NCBI GenBank assembly: GCA_951812925.1
Contig: OX638372.1
Location: 44,638,245 to 44,702,244 of the forward strand
DNA: 64,000 nt
Direction: 5' to 3'
Source of the DNA: Calliopum simillimum
Lineage: Eukaryota; Arthropoda; Insecta; Diptera; Lauxaniidae
Below the pieces are notes generated by a model. That model was not told the origin of the DNA. It saw only the letters and a program-made list of their open reading frames with translations, and made no database searches. The position numbers were made by a program, and so were the translations under genes. Positions 35,178 to 46,133 of the stretch are shown here, in pieces. The stretch's first letter is position 1; the number at the start of each line of letters is the position of its first letter.

Positions 35178-36431
35178 TATGTATACTTGCATAGATGAAA
35201 ACTGTATGTAAAAATAAATCGTTAAATAATCAGGTAGTCTTTCCATTGTAATGGATAATGGGCCAAAAATTAGTACGAGTACGAGACTTAATGAACCAAA
35301 TAAATACCCACAATGTGATGTGCAAACAGAATAAAAGAATTAGGGTAAAGTGAGGTAGGTACGGTTCAGGCGCACACTCTTCAACAATAAGTAGCTGTAT
35401 CGTGTGTATAGCGGCGTATTGTGTGATATTGACCAAGGTATTACGCCATACATGAACACAATTCAGTTAACAAATACAGCAAGAAATCATTTTACAATGA
35501 CTTGTTGAGAGCAAAAACAGATATTATAAAAATGAATAAATTTAAAAAAATATTGTATATATTTCGTCACTTAAGTGTTAATTAAATAAACGAAACGCTG
35601 GCTATACGTCATCTCGGTATAATTAAACCAAAAGTTCTATTCACAAATTGTTCGCCTAAAATTATTATTTTGATAGTTACTACATGTACAAATGTATGTT
35701 TTCGATAATGGACGCTTCTTTTTTTATTATATTAAACACTTAGTTTAGCTAATAATTTTGTTGTTTTGACACAATTGTCTGATAATTTTTAATATCTGAA
35801 TATCAAATTTCACAGTTCAATGCCAATGACTTTGTTATGCGTACTTATCTGATATATATCTTATGTAAAATAATTCGGAATCGTGCTCTATACATTTAAT
35901 AAATACTATACATACAATATATGTACGTAACTGCGTTTATTTTTAGGTTTTGACTGTGAAAGATCAAAACACGTACGTGCAACCTCTTAATTGAACAACC
36001 TAATTTTTAAAGTCAATATCATGCGTATTATTGATTGACTTTACAGAAAAAAATAAATAAATAAAGGATTCTACTTCGGTAAGTAATGGAAAAATTATAT
36101 GCTATCATCTGAGCGAATTTCACTCAATAAAATTTTTCAAATAAATCTTCATAACATATTATCCAATTTTTACTCCAAAAGTTTCAAAAACTTCGTTCAT
36201 AAATTGAAATTTGGCACTAGAAAACTTTGAGCAATTGCAAAATTACAAGCTTATTCAGAAACTTAAAAGCTTTTTTTAACTTAATCCATTTTATGCTGCT
36301 GTTCGAGCAAGTATTCGAGATGAAATCTACTGAAAACTAGTTAAAAAAACTAAATTTTTTAGATTTGGGATAACCCTGTGAGGTCCAAAAGATGTAAAGC
36401 TAAATTTTTGTGACACATTTTAAAATCTAGA
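35178..36431. other. Noncoding stretch
   Basis: AT-rich, with no recognised gene or repeat. Confidence 0.45.
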
Positions 36432-36599
36432 TGTGACCTGGTCTATGAAAAGGGGCTTACGTGCGAAAAAAAAAATTTGTTAAAACAACTGGAAAACAAC
36501 TTTTGATGATCAATTTATGCGAATCGCAAAAAATTGGAAAATTTTTTTTTTTTGACACTTAAGCCTCCTTTTCATAGACCAGGTCACATATTTATTTTC
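36432..36599. mobile_element. Hairpin MITE, ~168 bp
   Basis: TGTGACCTGGTCTATGAAAA at the left and its inverted copy (TTTTCATAGACCAGGTCACA) at the right form a long hairpin with A/T-run inner arms. The target duplication is ambiguous (AT). Confidence 0.65.
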
Positions 36600-37529
36600 T
36601 ATTGACGAAGACCTGTTAAGCTCCAATCGCTAAGAAAATGTGGGTCTGACATTGAAAAATTCAAATGGGACATATGAATATTTTCCGTTGGTCCTGAAAG
36701 GGTTAAACTGAGATCATGAGAAGAAGTTAAAATATTCATATTATGTCATTATTGGAATTTAATGCCCTGCAGTTTCTTATATTACAATAATAAAGTGACA
36801 AATTTGGCTTTAAGACATTACTGTTGTAAAACAAAGGCAGTAGTTCTCTATGCTTCAAGGAAACTGTACTAGTTTATAAATATCCTCGTATGTTGGTGAT
36901 ATTCTTCAAGTGATTCAAACCCTTCATTCTGATAAATTAGGTAGAACTGTTTTTTATAAGTTCTTCTTCATTTTATTTCAACCAAAATATATGTTCTCTT
37001 CTCAGCACAAAGCAAATGCGTCTGTTTGCTCCGGTATATGGAAAAAAAACTTCGTCCTGTTATAACATGCGCTTAACATTTGTCAGAATAGCCGCATTTG
37101 TTTTCTGTCATAAGTTACGGGGGGGGGGAGCGCCCACACCTGAAACATGCCCGCAGACGTCGCTCTTCCTCTTTATAAAGAAATTATCATCATTACGAAG
37201 CTGTATGAGAAGAATCGCCTAAAGAACTTTTTAAAAGGATTGCGTTCTTCCAAAGATATTTGTGTGATGCGTCGCGAGAAAATGGACTTTATTTTGGCAG
37301 ACAAAAAATTTTCAGTACAGCATAAAACAGGAGTTTAGATCAAAATTTCATGTTTTGCGCTGAATGCTACCTACATATCTCAAGATAGACTAACATGCTA
37401 AAAAATTTTAAATTTTAGCCGCTAGGTGGCAAAAAAATTTCTGTTTCCAAAGCTCTACCCAAAGGACTAAATTGGCCTAATCTTGCCAATGTAAATCTTA
37501 TACCTCCCATTATATCTCGTAAGCCATAG
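36600..37529. other. Noncoding stretch
   Basis: It contains a G10-type run near 37120. A 63-codon frame at 37147-37338 has ordinary composition but no known domain and no gene-like context, so it is not called as a gene. Confidence 0.4.
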
Positions 37530-38490
37530 ACGCTGAGGGGCCCGACGGTTCCCGAAGATCACCCGAAGACTTCATAGTCAAAACAAATATCTAGGTATAC
37601 TAGAGGAAAAACATTTATGGCGGAATATCAACAGGCTTGAGTTGATTAATTTTCTAAGACACCCGAAGCTTCCCGAAGATCACCTATAGGCTTCATAGTC
37701 AAAACGAAGAATATCTAGATATTCTGGATTGATATCTGGATGATCTTAAGACTTTATAGTCAAAACGAAGAATAGCCAGATGTATAGATATCAATCATAT
37801 TAAGTCTTCGGGAAACTTCGGGTACCTCAGAAAATGAATCAATGAAAATTTGTGGAAATTCCGCCATAGATATTCTCCCACTAGTACATATATCTAGATC
37901 TTCTTTGTTTTAACTTTAAAGCTTGCGGGTGATCTGTTCTCCCTCTTGTTTATATACCAATTCTTTGTTTGGACTATGAAGCCCTTGGGTGATCTTCTGG
38001 AACCTTCGGGTGCTTCAAAAAATTAATCAATTAAAGCTTGTTGATTTTGCGCCATCAATTTTTTACCTCAAGTGTACTTAGATATTAGCCGTGTTTTTTT
38101 TTTGACGCGTATATACAATTGTGGATGAACGGTGAGTCGTACGATAAAAAGTCCAAGGGTCTTTTTCAAGGAGAACCACATGCTCTACAAATAATTTTAA
38201 TCTTTTGTAAAAAAAAAGAATTATTTAGAAGTTATTTAAAAAAAAGTGATTTTTTGCCATTTATCGGCGCTAACCAGTTTTTATAAAATACCTCTTTAAA
38301 AATACATTTTTTTAAATATAAAATGAAAGAGAACGTGATTCTCCATAGAAAAGTTTCTTAGGGTTCTATTGTGTGACTTAATGTTCATGAGTTATCGCAA
38401 TTTGAAGGTATCCACAATTCTATATACGCGTCAAAAAAAACACGGCTATTCTTCGTTTTGACTATGAATTCCTGGATTTTTTTGTGTGTA
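37530..38490. repeat. Inverted cluster of CCCGAAG / TTTTGACTATGAA units
   Basis: Forward units (about 37545-37800) have the order CCCGAAGATCACC, CTTCATAGTCAAAAC, ATATCTAGATAT, TGGCGGAAT, TTGATTAATTTTC, CACCCGAAG. From about 37810 the same blocks appear inverted (CTTCGGG, AATGAATCAAT, TTCCGCCATA, GTTTTAACTTTAAAG, GGGTGATCT), again at 37960-38085, and are resumed after a MITE at 38448. The centre is near 37800. It is probably a foldback-type element. The ends were not fixed. Confidence 0.6.
38087..38447. mobile_element. MITE, 361 bp, inside the CCCGAAG cluster
   Basis: Ends AGCCGTGTTTTTTTTTTGAC and, inverted, AGCCGTGTTTTTTTTGACGC continue through GACGCGTATATA and AATTGTGGAT. The flanks AGATATT and ATTCTTCG rejoin to AGATATTCTTCG, which is the host repeat's own sequence elsewhere in the cluster. 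A 3-bp ATT duplication is the simplest reading; a TA duplication remains possible. Confidence 0.75.
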
Positions 38491-38689
38491 TACAGGCGTT
38501 AGATGGTAGTTAGGAGATAAAGAAACTCAAATGTGTGCACATGAACACTATAATAGGAGTATTAAGCAATATGCTTCTGAAAACACGAAGAAGGGTGATT
38601 TGGAGGGAAGGGACCATATTCATTCTGAAAAATTTTGGAAATTGGGTGTGAGGGTAACAAACCTGAAAAGAAAGTTTAAAATTCATGAA

Positions 38690-39440
38690 CTAAGCCCAAA
38701 ATACCTATGAAAAATTTTAAAATACCCTCAATTTTGCATTTTTTCCCTCCCACTTTCGATGTAAAATTTGGGATGGGTTCTAGTAGAGCGTTTTCGATTT
38801 TTATTGATGAGAAGAAAAGAACTGTCAAAGGAGTTTTGGAAGTTTGGTCGTGAAGTGGCGCTTTATCGATTTAAAGTTCGAAAAATAAAGCAAAAAGGAA
38901 AACCAAACTTTTAAAAATTAAAATTTTTTACATGAAATCTTCATACTTGATTTTTCGAACTTCGAACCGCTTAAGCGTCGCTTTGCGATCAAACTACGAA
39001 TGTCCTTTGACAGTATTTTTCTTCTCATCAATGATAATCGAAAATGTTCTACTAGAACACATCCAAAATTTTGCAATGATCGTGGGAGAAAGAAATACAA
39101 AATTGAGGGTATTTTTGAGTTTCTCATAGTTTTCTGTAAATTTCTCCAAAACGTTACAAGATATGCTTTTAATATCAGGGAAGAAAATAGTCATTGGAGT
39201 ATGCTTAAGTTATGTTTGGAAGACATCATGAACGAGAAATAAAGATTTCATATAAAAAATTTTAATTATTAACCTGAAAATACGGCTTTTCCATAGTACT
39301 TGATTTTTCGAACTTTGAACCATTATAGCGCCGCTTAGCGACCGAACTTCGAAAAATCCTTCGGCAATTTTTTTCCACTCATCAGTATTAATCGAAAGTG
39401 CCAGGTTAGAACCCATCCCAAATTTTGTGTTGAAGCGTGT
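38690..39440. repeat. Three copies of one ~150-220 bp repeat, first inverted
   Basis: Copies lie at 38690-38890 (minus), 38942-39150 (plus) and 39299-39440 (plus). Shared blocks are TTTTTCGAACTT, GCGCCGCTT/GCGTCGCTT, CTTCTCATCA, ATCGAAAA and CTAGAACCCATCCCAAATTTT. The first two also share AAAATTGAGGGTATTTT and form an inverted pair centred near 38925. The cluster ends ~400 bp upstream of the promoter at 39849. The nature of the element is unknown. Confidence 0.65.
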
Positions 39441-39848
39441 TATCATAAAACACTAAAATACGAAGAATTCGGAAAGACCATACAGATTTCAAAAATTGAC
39501 GTATTAAAGCTAAACAACAAAAGCGCTGAAATGATTTTCAAAGTAAAAATTTTAGTTTTTAGTGGATGTTTCTGAATTGATACCCAAATATTTTCCCCAA
39601 ATTTTTTCAACGAATCCAAAAAAAAACCATCTGCACAATTTTTTAAATAAAATATTTGGTTTTTCCCATATGGAGTTTTGTCATAACAAAACGTCTGGCT
39701 TGAAAATGAACAAACGTTTGCAGATCAGAGGGCAAACAATAATCTTGATTTCATTGAAATCAACAAATAAATATGAAATAAATAGTGCTCAACATCATTT
39801 TCCAAAAATAAATTTCTTAAAAAATGTTTTTTTTTCGCACTACATTAT

Positions 39849-39886
39849 TATAAAAGACCATTCAAAAGTAATTTTCTCCATCAGTT
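39849..39886 (+). promoter_or_regulatory. TATA box and initiator of the secreted-protein gene
   Basis: TATAAAAG at 39849-39856 and TCAGTT at 39881-39886 match the arthropod TATA and Inr (TCAKTY) consensus. The initiator A at 39883 lies 34 bp after the first T of TATA, slightly wide but usable. This predicts a 5' UTR of about 43 nt before the ATG at 39926. Confidence 0.65.
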
Positions 39887-39925
39887 GCCCATCAAGTGCT
39901 GTCAGAAATATACAAATTATTCAAC

Positions 39926-40435
39926 ATGAAAAATTCAGTTTCATTAATAGTTTTCTTGTTGGTTTCGACAAATATTCGGTTAAAATACTGTAACGTAATA
40001 TCCTCAACAACTAACTATACTGAAGAAGAACTTTTTTTATCAAGATATATACGCCACTCCCGTAATGGCAGCTATGATATGGCCGAACGTATTCTCAGCA
40101 AGAAAGATTCGTATGAAAGACTTTGCTGCGTAGAAGTTTTTGAGCATCGACTATTAGCAGGCGTTTCAGAAGAATATTGTGACTGTGAGGAAAAGTGCTA
40201 TAATCTACCGCTGCGTATGAGATATCAAATTTCGTCTGCTTTGATTGACCCCAGTTATATTCTTGTGCTTTACTCTGAGAAAGATTGCAAAGGTGAAGAA
40301 ATGTATGTTAGCGGAGATATTAGGTCCGGTTCGGATTGCCAAAAGGACTCTGAATATGATGGCCCACGTGGATGCTCGACAAATGAAATGAACGATAGAT
40401 CCGTATCTATAAAAATTTTAAGATCGAGGACATAA
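39926..40435 (+). CDS. Small secreted cysteine-rich protein, single exon, unknown function
   Basis: A 169-residue protein. The start at 39926 is preferred over an in-frame ATG at 39896: it has the fly context CAAC-ATG, follows the predicted initiator by 43 nt, and opens directly on a signal peptide (MKNSVSLIVFLLVSTN, cleavage likely near residues 22-28). The mature part holds eight Cys (67, 68, 85, 87, 91, 121, 138, 150) and NYT and NGS sites at 30 and 47, as expected for a secreted glycoprotein. Residues 111-165 (YILVLYSEKDCKGEEMYVSG ... NDRSVSIKIL) resemble one beta/gamma-crystallin-type Greek-key unit; this is inference only. The frame is unbroken, codon use is ordinary and no transposon motif is present, unlike all other long frames nearby. 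TATA/Inr suggest tight tissue- or stage-specific expression. The family is not recognised. Confidence 0.78.
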   Translation: MKNSVSLIVFLLVSTNIRLKYCNVISSTTNYTEEELFLSRYIRHSRNGSYDMAERILSKKDSYERLCCVEVFEHRLLAGVSEEYCDCEEKCYNLPLRMRYQISSALIDPSYILVLYSEKDCKGEEMYVSGDIRSGSDCQKDSEYDGPRGCSTNEMNDRSVSIKILRSRT

Positions 40436-41017
40436 CTTGGTCATTACTTTATGAAATTAGTTTTTCATATATATTTTTGATATATTTTCTGTAGAGATGA
40501 TCTTACGCCAAGGTCAAATTTGACTCGTAGATGTTATGTGCACAGACAATTGTCACTGAGGTAGTTTTTAATATATTCAGAAACTTTTAATTACTATTTA
40601 GTTTAGATATTAATTTAAAGTCACAAAACATCAGTAATTAAAAACAAATAACATTTCGCTTAAAATGCGTCAAATTCAGATGTGTTTCTTTTAATAGGGC
40701 GGGTAGAAATCGTTAGAACACTGAAAAATTTAAAATTACTGGGACTATTTTGAACAACTATTTATATAGAAAATTATTGAAATTCGCAAAACCAACGGAG
40801 TCATTTGCGCTGTTAGTTTTGCAGATATATGAAAATCATCGATACATTGATAGAAATCGACTTTTTTTCAGAACATCGTTTTTAAAACATGTTCGCATCT
40901 CCAGATCTGTCATCACTATTGGGGAATACCTATTCTGCCTTTTGTGATCTTATCGTATTAATGGAATTAACATCTATAGACTGAATACATTAAAAATGAA
41001 GGGATTGATAACACCGT
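40436..41017. other. 3' flank of the secreted-protein gene
   Basis: No canonical AATAAA was seen soon after the stop. ATTAAA at about 40637 is a possible variant poly(A) signal, which would give a ~200-nt 3' UTR. Nothing else recognised before the LINE target site at 41018. Confidence 0.35.
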
Positions 41018-41029
41018 ACATAATTTTAA

Positions 41030-42943
41030 TTGGAGTCAACGAATTTCTTATAGAGTGGATCAACACTCTACTAAGTTGTCGCTTGATATCATCAACGTGG
41101 GGTTCTGAATTTACTCAAAAACTGGCCATTTGTGGCACTCCACAAAGTGGGGTACTTTCACCACTTCTCTGGATAATAGCTTTAAATCCCCTACTAAAAA
41201 AATTACAAGGTATGGGCACTAAAGTTGTTGCCTATGCTGATGATCTTGTTTTAATGGTAAATGGGAAATATCTGAATGTATGAAGTGAGCTTCTGGAGAC
41301 CTCGCTAGAATCTTTAAGCAGATGGTGCTCCACAAAAGGCCTTCGTATAAATCCATCAAAAACTCAAGTTATGCTTTTCACCAGAAAATATAAAATATCG
41401 ACTTTCAGGTGCATTCGTATCAATGGAATCACCATAAATTTATCGAAAACTGCAAAGTTTCTAGGGGTGATATTAGATCACAAACTACATTGGAAAGAAA
41501 ACATTGAAGAACGCGTAGCAAAAGCTAATAATGCCTTTTACGCTTGCAAAGTCATGTTTGGTCGTACTTGGGGCTTAGAACCTAAGGTGACACACTGGAT
41601 ATACTGCTCTATCGTTAGGCCTATATTGTTATATGGAGTATTTGTCTGGTGGAACGCACTTGAAAATAAATCTCTCTTAAAACCATTAGAAAGAATTCAA
41701 CGACTTATGTGCTTGAGCATTACGGGTGCTCTAAAAACTACATCAGCAGAATCATTAAACATAATACTTAACATGCTTCCTATTGACTTACATGCGAAAG
41801 GAGTAGTCTTTAAAACTGCGCTCCGACTGAAAGAAGTTGAGGCTCTGTCTGTAAAAAGTCGACTGACTATTGTAAACCAACACTGCATCTTGATAGGAAG
41901 TTCTCTGTTAACATAGAATCGAGAAATTCTTGGGTTAACCTAGCTTCAGACACATCGAATTCTATTAATATTTACACAGACGGCTCTAAACAAGAAGCAG
42001 GGGTGGGGGCTGGGGTTTTCATTCCCACCTATAATACAACATTAAAGTATAAATTGCCACAATACTGTAGCATCTTTCAAGCTGAGTTGGAGGCGATTAG
42101 TATGGCGGCGGAAAATGTAATGGCGAGCAGTGGCGTCGAGCGCTTAAATTTTTATGTTGACAGCCAAGCTGCCCTTAAGTCCCTTACAAACTATATAATT
42201 AAATCCAAGTCAGTCCTTCGATGCTACAATCTACTTCAAACCCTCAGCAGTAAGTTTGAAACATGCCTGTACTAGGTACCTGGTCACCAAGGTATTGAGG
42301 GCAACGAAATTGCTGATGAACAGGCAAAAGCAGGTGTGCTACTCGATGGTGAACCGTTAAGCGTAACACTTCCCTTACAGCACCACAATGTTATATATCA
42401 GAAATCGCTTTACTGTGAGGCTAACCTAAAATGGATCAACTCAAATACTAGCAAAATAACCAAAAATTTTTGGCCAACTTTCTGTCAAGATAAAACCGAC
42501 TACCTTCTCTCTTTATCTCGTAAAACATGTAGAACTGTTGTAGGAGCCATCACTGGACACTGTCTTATTGGTTATCATGGTCATAGAATGGGCATTCTAG
42601 CGGATAATAGGTGTCGGTGGTGTAATGAAGACGAAGAGGAGAATTTAGAACATCTACTGTGCTTTTGTCCAGCGCTTTGCAGAACCAGATTTAAAACCCT
42701 TGGACAAATGTTTTTTAACAATCTTGAAGAACTTTCAGATACTGGTCTAAAACCAATCAAAAACTTCGCAATAGCTTCTAAAGCTTTCACGCTTAAGCCT
42801 GAAGAGGGCTGAAACCCCATTATTACATCTAAGTAAGTAATTACATCTACGTGACTCAACGTCCGGGATGATGTGGTATCACTATGGACCTTTTTGGTCT
42901 ATGTGTGGCTAACTTGCCGCCACTTAAACCTAAACCTAAACCT
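41030..42943 (+). mobile_element. LINE with reverse transcriptase and RNase H, 5'-truncated
   Basis: Bounded by an exact 12-bp duplication ACATAATTTTAA (41018-41029 and 42944-42955), so the 5' truncation falls inside the RT. The coding strand shows CGTPQSGVLSPLLWIIALNP and VVAYADDLVLMVNG (intact YADD), then the thumb (INPSKTQVMLFTRKY) and LKPLERIQRLMCLSITGALK. RNase H keeps its catalytic set: IYTDGSKQEAG, FQAELEAISMA, FYVDSQAALKS, GNEIADEQAKAG. A C-terminal zinc knuckle follows (CRWCNEDEEE..HLLCFC). Lesions: TGA at 41281, a frameshift near 41885, and TAG at 42273 in place of Trp. The stop is at 42810. The 3' UTR ends in a (TAAACC)n tail. RT plus RNase H plus a short tandem tail fits the I/LOA group; the exact clade is not settled. 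Confidence 0.92.
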
Positions 42944-42965
42944 ACATAATTTTAAAAAAAAGATT

Positions 42966-43192
42966 TGAACAAATTTGAACATAATTATGTGCTTATCAGT
43001 AGCAGAGTGAGGTCATTGTCAAAAAGTATTTCTTTATATAGAAATCATATGTAGAAATTTTTAATACCAAATAAAATACCGCATCGAGTGGATTTTTATA
43101 TAAAAAAAGATTCGTTATCATAGTTTTGTATGAAATGACCCCAATCTGCGACCGATAAGCACATAATTATGTTTAAATTTGTTTCGCAGAAG
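42966..43192. repeat. Small inverted repeat, ~225 bp
   Basis: ACAAATTTGAACATAATTAT with GTGCTTATCAGTAGCAGA at the left matches its inverted form (ATAAGCACATAATTATG, AAATTTGT) at 43150-43192. Arms are about 50 bp. Possible MITE; no target duplication was identified. Confidence 0.6.
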
Positions 43193-43219
43193 ATTTTATT
43201 TTTTTTTTTAAATTACTAT

Positions 43220-44349
43220 AGGGGAACTTCGGCTATTGTGGTTAAGTCGGGTAATGTAGTATAGTCGTATATCTCTGATTTGGATAAGACCAGGGATGTC
43301 TTTCTCTCACACACCAAACAAAATTTTTCCGCTGTCAGTTGAACGAAACATGAAATCGTGTGTGGTCGACTTTTTTTTTCCGCATTTTTCGTAGAAAATT
43401 TAATTTAAGAAAAAGTTGTTCTCTGTGGAAGTTTAATTTACATTCGGTTAAGGTAATTGTAAAATATTACGAAATAAATGTTTAACTGTGTAAATTCACA
43501 AAGTTTTTCATTTTATTTTTATAGTTTTGTAAATTCTAAAAATCACCCAATGTGGTACAGTTGAAGGCGGGTAATGTGGTATAGGAATATTTTTTGTTAT
43601 TTGTAGCATTATTTTATTGGTGTTTATTTTTTAAAAAAACTTTGAGCTTGAGAACCAATGTAAATGTTTTTATGAACTTAATTCATACCATTCAAATTTT
43701 ATATTTGGTTATATGGAGTAAGTATACCCGGATACCCGGTTTTTTGATATAAATCTGGCAAGTGTTAGATTATGCTCTCTCAGCTTTTTTGACTTTTTCA
43801 GATTTTGCTCTATAATTTTTTTTAAAGAAAATGCACATGTTTTATTGAAATATATTCTGAAATTGATCCAACGATTTGCTTGCAAATTCCAAAAAACCAA
43901 TAGGAATACCAATCCCATGCGGTGTTATCAAACCATTTGAGATCGCATGGGGCAGATTAGGTATTCGCCAATAGTAATGACAGTTCTAGGGATGCAAAGA
44001 ACTTATTGTTCAGAGCTTCCGCAGTGTCCTAGTACTTATTTGTTTAAAATTGTTGGTTACTAAAAGATGTGTTGGGCCTAAAATTATTTCAAGAGTGGAA
44101 CATCAAAATACCACCAACATCACAAAAAAAAGGGAATTAAGCTATTCGCACGAACACCGACAAAAACACAATCTTTAGGGGAACTTTGGGTACTATGGTG
44201 TAGTCGTTGAAAGTGGTACGGTTACAAAACTCCAGTTTGGATAAGAATATGCAGACGCCATGTAATTTATGCGCTCAGAAAATAAATAAAAACCGGGATG
44301 TATTCAAGCCATGCCATAAACATAGTTTTTTCTCTGTCAAATGAGCGAA
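43220..44349 (+). repeat. Two direct partial copies of an AGGGGAACTT repeat
   Basis: AGGGGAACTTCGGCTATTGTGG at 43221 and AGGGGAACTTTGGGTACTATGG at 44178 start similar stretches that share TTTGGATAAGA, CAGGGATGT/CGGGATGT, TTTTCTCTGTCA/GCTGTCAGTTGA and GAACGAAA/GAGCGAAA. A third GGTAATGTGGTATAG motif lies at 43570. The region between has no gene. Confidence 0.45.
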
Positions 44350-44518
44350 ATATGTGTGACCGTCCAGAAGAAAAGGGATCTAGTCTTCGAAAATTATAAA
44401 CAACTTTCATTTTGCATATTCTAAACCGGTAAAGTTGACTATATCTCTTATTTTTAGCTGTATTGCTAAATTTAGTCAGTTTAGATAAAGTCCCTTTTCC
44501 TCTGGATGGTCACATATG
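44350..44518. repeat. Hairpin repeat, ~169 bp
   Basis: ATATGTGTGACCGTCCAGAA and AAAAGGGATCTAG at the left match inverted GATAAAGTCCCTTTTCC and TCTGGATGGTCACATAT at the right. Confidence 0.55.
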
Positions 44519-44806
44519 TCAGATTTTGCTTTATAGCTCCTTCTTTTGTAACTGCTTCTTCAGAAAATGTAACTGATTTGGTTTGGAGACGGGCGCTATG
44601 CTGATTGTTTGTGAGTAGATAACAATAACAAAGCAATAGAAAGCGAATGTGTGGTAGTAAACTGAATTCCTGGAATTACAACACACATTTGATATTTTAT
44701 GAAGAAAATTATGTTGTAATAAAATTGCCAATAATGGCAAAAGTAAGATGATGGGCATCCATAATTTTTCCTGTATTTTTATGAATTATAAATTGTCAGT
44801 ACATAC
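44519..44806. other. Spacer
   Basis: Nothing recognised. Confidence 0.35.
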
Positions 44807-44845
44807 GAAGGCTGTTTGATAAGTTCGAGACTTTTTCAATACCTA

Positions 44846-46131
44846 GGCTGCTCGATATATTTCTGGCCTAATAATGAAAATGCGAATATTTATTATCAAA
44901 AAAGGTTTTATTGATTTTCAAAGTATTTTCCAGCATGATTTATACACTTTTGCATGCGCTCAAACCAATTGTCTAAGTACTTTTTCCACTCCGATTGAGA
45001 CACCTCCAAAACATGGTTTTTGAACGCTTCAACAGCATCTTCTGGCGACGAAAATCGTTGACCACGCATTTTTTTCTTGATGTGCGGGAATAAAAAGAAG
45101 TCATTGGGTGCCAAGTCAGGGCTGTACGGCGGATGACTCATCAATTCGACGTTTTGGCCGGTCTAAAAGGCGCTGGTTTGAGCCGATGTGTGAGAAATCA
45201 CATTGTCATGGTGAACAATGATTCGTCTTCTATTGTTCGTTTTTCGAATTTCTCCGAAGACTTTAGGCAAACAAATTGTGGTGTACCACTCAGAATTGAC
45301 CGTATTACGTTGCTCAAGAGGAACAGTCGCCACATGACCAGTTTTGCCGAAGAAACAGGCGACCATTTGCTTCGAAGTGCTTCTTCCACGAACAACTTTC
45401 GTTGGATTTGGCTCGTCTTCGAAGACCCACACGGTCGATTGCTGTTTTATTTCGGGCTCATACGCATAGATCCATGATTCGTCACCTGTGGCAATCTTAT
45501 AAACGTCTTTTGAAGCACCGCGATAGTATTTTTTCAACATTTCTTTGCACCAATCGACACGAGCTTTTTTTTGAGCGATTGTCAAATTGTGCGGGATCCA
45601 ACGAGATCAAACCTTTTTTACGGCCAGGTGTTCATGCAATATCGAATGTATTGGAATGAAACTAATGTCCAAGGATGTTTCTATCTCACGGTATGTCACA
45701 TGACGATCTTACATTATCAGTTCACGCACGGCATCAATGTTCTCTGGGACAACGGCCGTTTTTGGACGAGCTTCATGGAATTCGTCTTTGAGCGAGCGTC
45801 GGCTACGATTGAATTCATTAAACAAATTTTTTACAGTGTTATAGGATGGTGCTTCATTGCCATATAAAGATTTAAGTTCATCGATGCACTCTTGTCGTGA
45901 TAATCCACGTCGAATGTTGTGAATAATGATCGCACGAAAATGTTCCCGAGTTAATTCCATTCTTTTGCCAATTTGATTTTTTCAAGTCATTGTAAACAAC
46001 ACAAATGATGGTCGTACATCAAAACGTTTTGAGAACGTTTATGCTTAAAAATGTCAAACTTTCTAACAGAAATGTCAGATTGCACCTGGCAACACTTAGT
46101 GTTGCCTAGGCCAGAAATATATCGAGCAGCC
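44846..46131 (-). mobile_element. mariner-like element, full length, transposase broken
   Basis: Perfect 25-bp inverted ends (starting GGCTGCTCGATATATTTC) lie between TA (44844-44845, 46132-46133). Total is 1,286 bp, the normal mariner length. The minus strand encodes MELTREHFRAIIIHNIRRGL (HTH) from 45960. Then come TGDESWIYAYEP (first Asp), RIIVHHDNVISHTSAQT (second) and YSPDLAPNDFFLFPHIKKK (third, DD34D). It continues to 44908 (...KYFENQ). Lesions: a stop after AVRELIM, a frame disruption in the linker near 45610, and TAG at 45163 just before the last segment. It is a different subfamily from the other mariners here. Confidence 0.93.
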
Positions 46132-46133
46132 TA

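Noticed and set aside
37147..37338. 63-codon frame with ordinary composition
   Set aside because: No known domain, no signal peptide and no promoter found. Kept only as a note.
39562..39993. 143-codon frame overlapping the start of the secreted-protein gene
   Set aside because: Different frame, Phe/Lys/Asn-rich from AT-rich DNA, and crosses the predicted promoter. The overlapping gene frame is far better supported.
40976..41017. Apparent extension of the LINE upstream of 41030
   Set aside because: The 12-bp target duplication starts at 41018, so upstream sequence is host DNA. The weak similarity seen there is chance.
45133..45867. Plus-strand frames of 85-114 codons
   Set aside because: Antisense shadows of the mariner transposase at 44846-46131.
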